Below are positions 61,278 to 64,000 of a stretch of 64,000 nt of DNA, in pieces. The position numbers were made by a program, and so were the translations under genes. Origin of the DNA: Sulfitobacter sp. THAF37 (GTDB lineage: Bacteria > Pseudomonadota > Alphaproteobacteria > Rhodobacterales > Rhodobacteraceae); NCBI RefSeq assembly GCF_009363555.1, contig NZ_CP045372.1, positions 3,359,501 through 3,423,500 of the forward strand, read 5' to 3'. How positions within the stretch are numbered: position 1 is the stretch's first letter; the number at the start of each line of letters is the position of its first letter. Under the pieces are notes generated by a model. That model had not been told where the DNA came from, made no database searches, and saw only the letters and a program-made list of their open reading frames with translations.

Positions 61278-61991
61278 TCATCCTGCGCGCCGGGGCCAAC
61301 GGGCGGCGGATGCCGCCGACAAGGACGTCGCCACCGGCCGCAGCATCCGCCGCGGCAGCAACATCAGCATCGCGGGGGCGTCCACCTCCACTGTCATCGG
61401 CCCCGTCGCGTGGTTCGATGTGCCGGATTGAAGGCCCGGCGCAAAGCCCAGCCCATCGAGTGGCCAGTGCAGCCCCGTGCTGCGCGCCGAGACGGGTCCA
61501 AGCGGAAACAATGAAACGACATCTCCCGGCCCGGTCGGCAGGGCGATCCGGGGTGGCGTGAGGAACACCACCTCTTCCGCCCCAAGCAGGACGCAGGGAC
61601 GGTCGGCACAGACCATCAGGGTGTGCAGGGCCGCAAGCTGATGATCCATCCGTCCGCCGGTAAATCCCACGGCAATGACCAGCGGCGCGTCGATGCGGGT
61701 CAGCGCCTTTTCGAAATCGGTGCTGTCTTGCTCCGCGATCGGGTGCAGGACCTCGGGCGGCAATGCGTCCCGGTCCGCCCTTGTCAGGGAATCGAAATCG
61801 CCGATCACCGCTTCGGGCATCACCCCGGCTGCCAGCGCAGCCCCCGCGCCGCCGTCCGCTGCAACGCACCTCGGTGCCAGCGTCAACGCTTCGGCAAGGT
61901 CCTGCGGCGTAGAATTCCCCCCACCGACCAGCGTGATTGGCACCGTATCGTACACAATGCTATTTGTTTTGGCGACAATGCCGTCATTCAT
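61278..61991 (-). CDS. Thiamine pyrophosphokinase
   Basis: Transfers pyrophosphate from ATP to thiamine. The 237-residue protein has 'VAADGGAGAAL', 'AVIGDFDSLTRADRD', 'EQDSTDFEKAL' and 'GFTGGRMDHQLAAL', the catalytic and thiamine-site motifs of the family. The C-terminal domain is a short beta fold. It ends 7 bp from the stop of the PleD-like gene on the other strand, and shares a 138-bp divergent region with the next gene. Confidence 0.93.
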   Translation of the reverse strand: MNDGIVAKTNSIVYDTVPITLVGGGNSTPQDLAEALTLAPRCVAADGGAGAALAAGVMPEAVIGDFDSLTRADRDALPPEVLHPIAEQDSTDFEKALTRIDAPLVIAVGFTGGRMDHQLAALHTLMVCADRPCVLLGAEEVVFLTPPRIALPTGPGDVVSLFPLGPVSARSTGLHWPLDGLGFAPGLQSGTSNHATGPMTVEVDAPAMLMLLPRRMLRPVATSLSAASAARWPRRAG

Positions 61992-62129
61992 GGCTCATTT
62001 GCCCTTATTCCGGAAACAGATCACATTCTGGCCTTGAAATGATACGATGCCTTGCACAGATTCGGGCCGGTTTGGTCTTGGACATCGTGGTAAACAGGTT
62101 TCTGCACAACCGCAGAGGACGAGCATCCG

Positions 62130-64000
62130 ATGATGAGTAACAACAAGATCCTGACCGTCTCCTATGGCACGTTTTCGTGCACGCTGGAAGGTTTCGACGA
62201 CAGCTTCGGCACCATGAAGGCGATTGCGGAGTATTTCCGCGACCTGGCGGCAGACGACCGTTACTTCGGTGCCGAACCACCCCAGCCGGACGCGGAAATG
62301 CTCGCCCGGATTGCGCAGAAGGAAATTTCTCGCCGGGTTCAGGCCCGCGAACACGAGGGCAAGATCGTTCTCAGCGCCCTGGAAGACCAGCGGGACACCG
62401 CGCGGGCGCAGGAACAGCAGACATCGGAACAGCAGACACCGGCGGCCCAATCGCCCGCCCCCGCCGAACAGCCTGCTGCCCCGGCAGCCGCTGCCGAGGC
62501 CGAAGAGACCGCCATCGCCGCCGAGGCGCATGTGGATATCACCGATGTCTCCGATCCGCTTGAGGAAGAAGACGTGGCAGCCCCGGTCGCGCAGACGCCT
62601 GCCGAAGAGACCGACAATATCTCCGACACCGCCGCCGAAAGCGCGGAGAGTGACGCGGAAACCGACATCGTCCCCGGCCAACCGGATTCGGAAGTCGGCT
62701 CCTTCTTTGCCGAAAGCGATGCGGCTACCGTCGCATCGGATGATTTCGAGGACGCTGCGGATGACATCGCCGAGCAGGCAGTCACGGCAGAGACCGATGC
62801 GACGCCGGTAACGGCCCCCGCCCCCGTCAGCGCGGCCCCCGCCCCCGACAGTATCGCAGCCAAGCTCCAGCGCATCCGTGCAGTGGTCGCCCAGCATGAC
62901 GGCAACGCCTCCGACGACGGCTATGCCGAAGACGAGCACGCCGTCGCGACAGCCTCGGCCGATGCGCATGCCTTCTACGGCGATGACGACATGGCAGATG
63001 ACGACCTGGCCGAACAGGACGCCGTCGCCCTGGCGCGTCATGACATCGAAGACGCGCTCGACGCGGACGATGCCGCCGACAGCGCCGAAGAGGCTGACGA
63101 GTACAGCGACATCCTGAGCCGCCTGTCGATGGAAGACGACGCGCCCGCGGCGACCTTGCCGGAAGAAACCGCGCAGCAAGACACCACGGAGCAGCACGCT
63201 GCGGAACAGCATGACGCGCTCGCCAACCTCTTCGGGTCCGACGACGACGCAGAAGACGATGACGAGGTTCTGACACAGGACGCCGCGGACGAGGCGCCAG
63301 AGGCAGATGACGATTTCGACATCGCGGCAGAAGCCGAGGATGACCTCGACGCGGACACCGGGGAAGATGCCCACACCTCCACCGAGAATGCCGAGGCGGA
63401 GGTCACTGCGCCCCCACAGCCCCGTGCCCGTGTGATCAAGGTCAAACGTGCCGAACTCGAAGAGGCCATCGCCCGCGGTCAGCTGGAAGAATACGAAGAC
63501 GAAGACCAGGACGACGACGATTTCGCAATGTCCGACGATGACGCGGACGGCGACCTGGATTTGGACGACCTGGCACCTGCCAAGTCCGGCAACGCGACTT
63601 CGCTCTCGCCAGAAGACGAACAGGAACTGGCGCGCGAACTGGCGGAACTGGAAAAGGACATCGTCAGCGATAGCGCCGCGTTGGACAAAGAGCCCGCGGC
63701 AGGCTGGACATCCGGCAACGCGCGCCACGCCCTGCCCGAGATCGAGGACGAGGCCAGGGGCGACATGACCCGCCTGATGGCTGAAGCCGACCACCAGATG
63801 GACGAACCCGAAAGCACGAAACGTCGCAACGCCTTTGCCCATCTGCGCGCCGCCGTCGCGGCCAAGAAGGCGGACAGCGCCATCGGCACCGATACGGAGC
63901 GCGATGAAAAGAACCGTGCCTTCCGCTCGGACCTGGAAGAGGTCGTGCGCCCCCGTCGCCCCGTCGGATCGGGAAGCCGGACCGCGCGTCCGGGCGAATC
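62130..64000 (+). CDS. Long acidic Rhodobacteraceae protein (partial, 5' end)
   Basis: The reading frame opens at tandem ATGs (62130, 62133) behind GAGGA and stays open to the window edge, giving at least 623 codons. The first 75 residues form a conserved-looking domain ('[20 protein letters not shown]', then '[17 protein letters not shown]'). The rest is extremely rich in Asp, Glu and Ala, with scattered basic patches near '[16 protein letters not shown]', and ends in a more basic region. I recall this N-terminus from uncharacterised Rhodobacteraceae proteins. Disorder of the acidic part is likely. No function can be given. A long minus-strand ORF over the same span is a codon-bias shadow. 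Confidence 0.85.
   Translation, partial: MMSNNKILTVSYGTFSCTLEGFDDSFGTMKAIAEYFRDLAADDRYFGAEPPQPDAEMLARIAQKEISRRVQAREHEGKIVLSALEDQRDTARAQEQQTSEQQTPAAQSPAPAEQPAAPAAAAEAEETAIAAEAHVDITDVSDPLEEEDVAAPVAQTPAEETDNISDTAAESAESDAETDIVPGQPDSEVGSFFAESDAATVASDDFEDAADDIAEQAVTAETDATPVTAPAPVSAAPAPDSIAAKLQRIRAVVAQHDGNASDDGYAEDEHAVATASADAHAFYGDDDMADDDLAEQDAVALARHDIEDALDADDAADSAEEADEYSDILSRLSMEDDAPAATLPEETAQQDTTEQHAAEQHDALANLFGSDDDAEDDDEVLTQDAADEAPEADDDFDIAAEAEDDLDADTGEDAHTSTENAEAEVTAPPQPRARVIKVKRAELEEAIARGQLEEYEDEDQDDDDFAMSDDDADGDLDLDDLAPAKSGNATSLSPEDEQELARELAELEKDIVSDSAALDKEPAAGWTSGNARHALPEIEDEARGDMTRLMAEADHQMDEPESTKRRNAFAHLRAAVAAKKADSAIGTDTERDEKNRAFRSDLEEVVRPRRPVGSGSRTARPGE

Noticed and set aside
61995..63842. 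615-codon minus-strand ORF opposite the acidic protein
   Set aside because: Low-complexity Gly/Val/Arg/Phe translation that mirrors D/E/A codons on the plus strand. The plus frame has a ribosome-binding site and a conserved N-terminus.

Overview
This is a GC-rich (about 63%) alphaproteobacterial chromosome segment. Gene content and order point to the Roseobacter group of Rhodobacteraceae: rpiA-gor-hflK-hflC-DUF2065-degP, hom-glpX-recJ, a DUF3572 protein, an H-NOX/diguanylate cyclase pair and a non-pyrrolysine MttB-family gene. All identifications come from reading the sequence; no database search was run.

Layout. (1) 1-9.9 kb, core genes: a lipoprotein, the periplasmic protease DegP, membrane-protease modulators HflC/HflK, glutathione reductase, RpiA, a GST, L-serine dehydratase and a cold-shock protein. 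(2) 10.17-12.05 kb, a complete IS1595-family element with 8-bp target duplications, imperfect inverted repeats, an ISXO2-type transposase and two passenger ORFs. (3) 12.2-20.3 kb: pirin, TetR, a small lipoprotein, homoserine dehydrogenase, a two-gene C10-like cysteine peptidase module inserted between hom and glpX, then glpX, recJ and tRNA-Glu. (4) 20.39-27.20 kb, an integrative element in the 3' end of tRNA-Glu, bounded by 17-bp att repeats. It carries a tyrosine integrase, AlpA, a toprim primase-like protein, a DUF3987 protein, unknown cargo and a regular 9-bp iteron array that may be its replication origin.

(5) 27.7-55.3 kb, a large exopolysaccharide locus: ExoY-like priming transferase, a BY-kinase-like ATPase without its P-loop lysine, a Wzz/GNVR protein, Wzx flippase, Wzy polymerase, a WecG/TagA-type transferase and several GT2/GT4 enzymes. 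Inside it lies a translationally overlapping seven-gene operon on the minus strand (50.66 to 33.6 kb). It encodes a complete miniature hybrid assembly line: PKS (KS-AT-KR-DH-ACP-TE), a GT2, an NRPS loading module (formyltransferase - adenylation domain interrupted by a luciferase-like monooxygenase - carrier), its own phosphopantetheinyl transferase, two SGNH-hydrolase-type proteins (one fused to a glycoside-hydrolase-like domain) and another GT2. The likely logic, which is inference, is a short N-formyl-aminoacyl polyketide made by one loading and one extension module, either tailoring the polysaccharide or released as a small molecule. This is the best candidate for an undescribed system here.

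(6) 55.4-64 kb: a diguanylate cyclase co-encoded with an H-NOX-like protein lacking the canonical heme histidine, an MttB-family methyltransferase, a HAD phosphatase, DUF3572, a PleD-like diguanylate cyclase with degenerate receivers, thiamine pyrophosphokinase, and the start of a long acidic protein running off the right edge.
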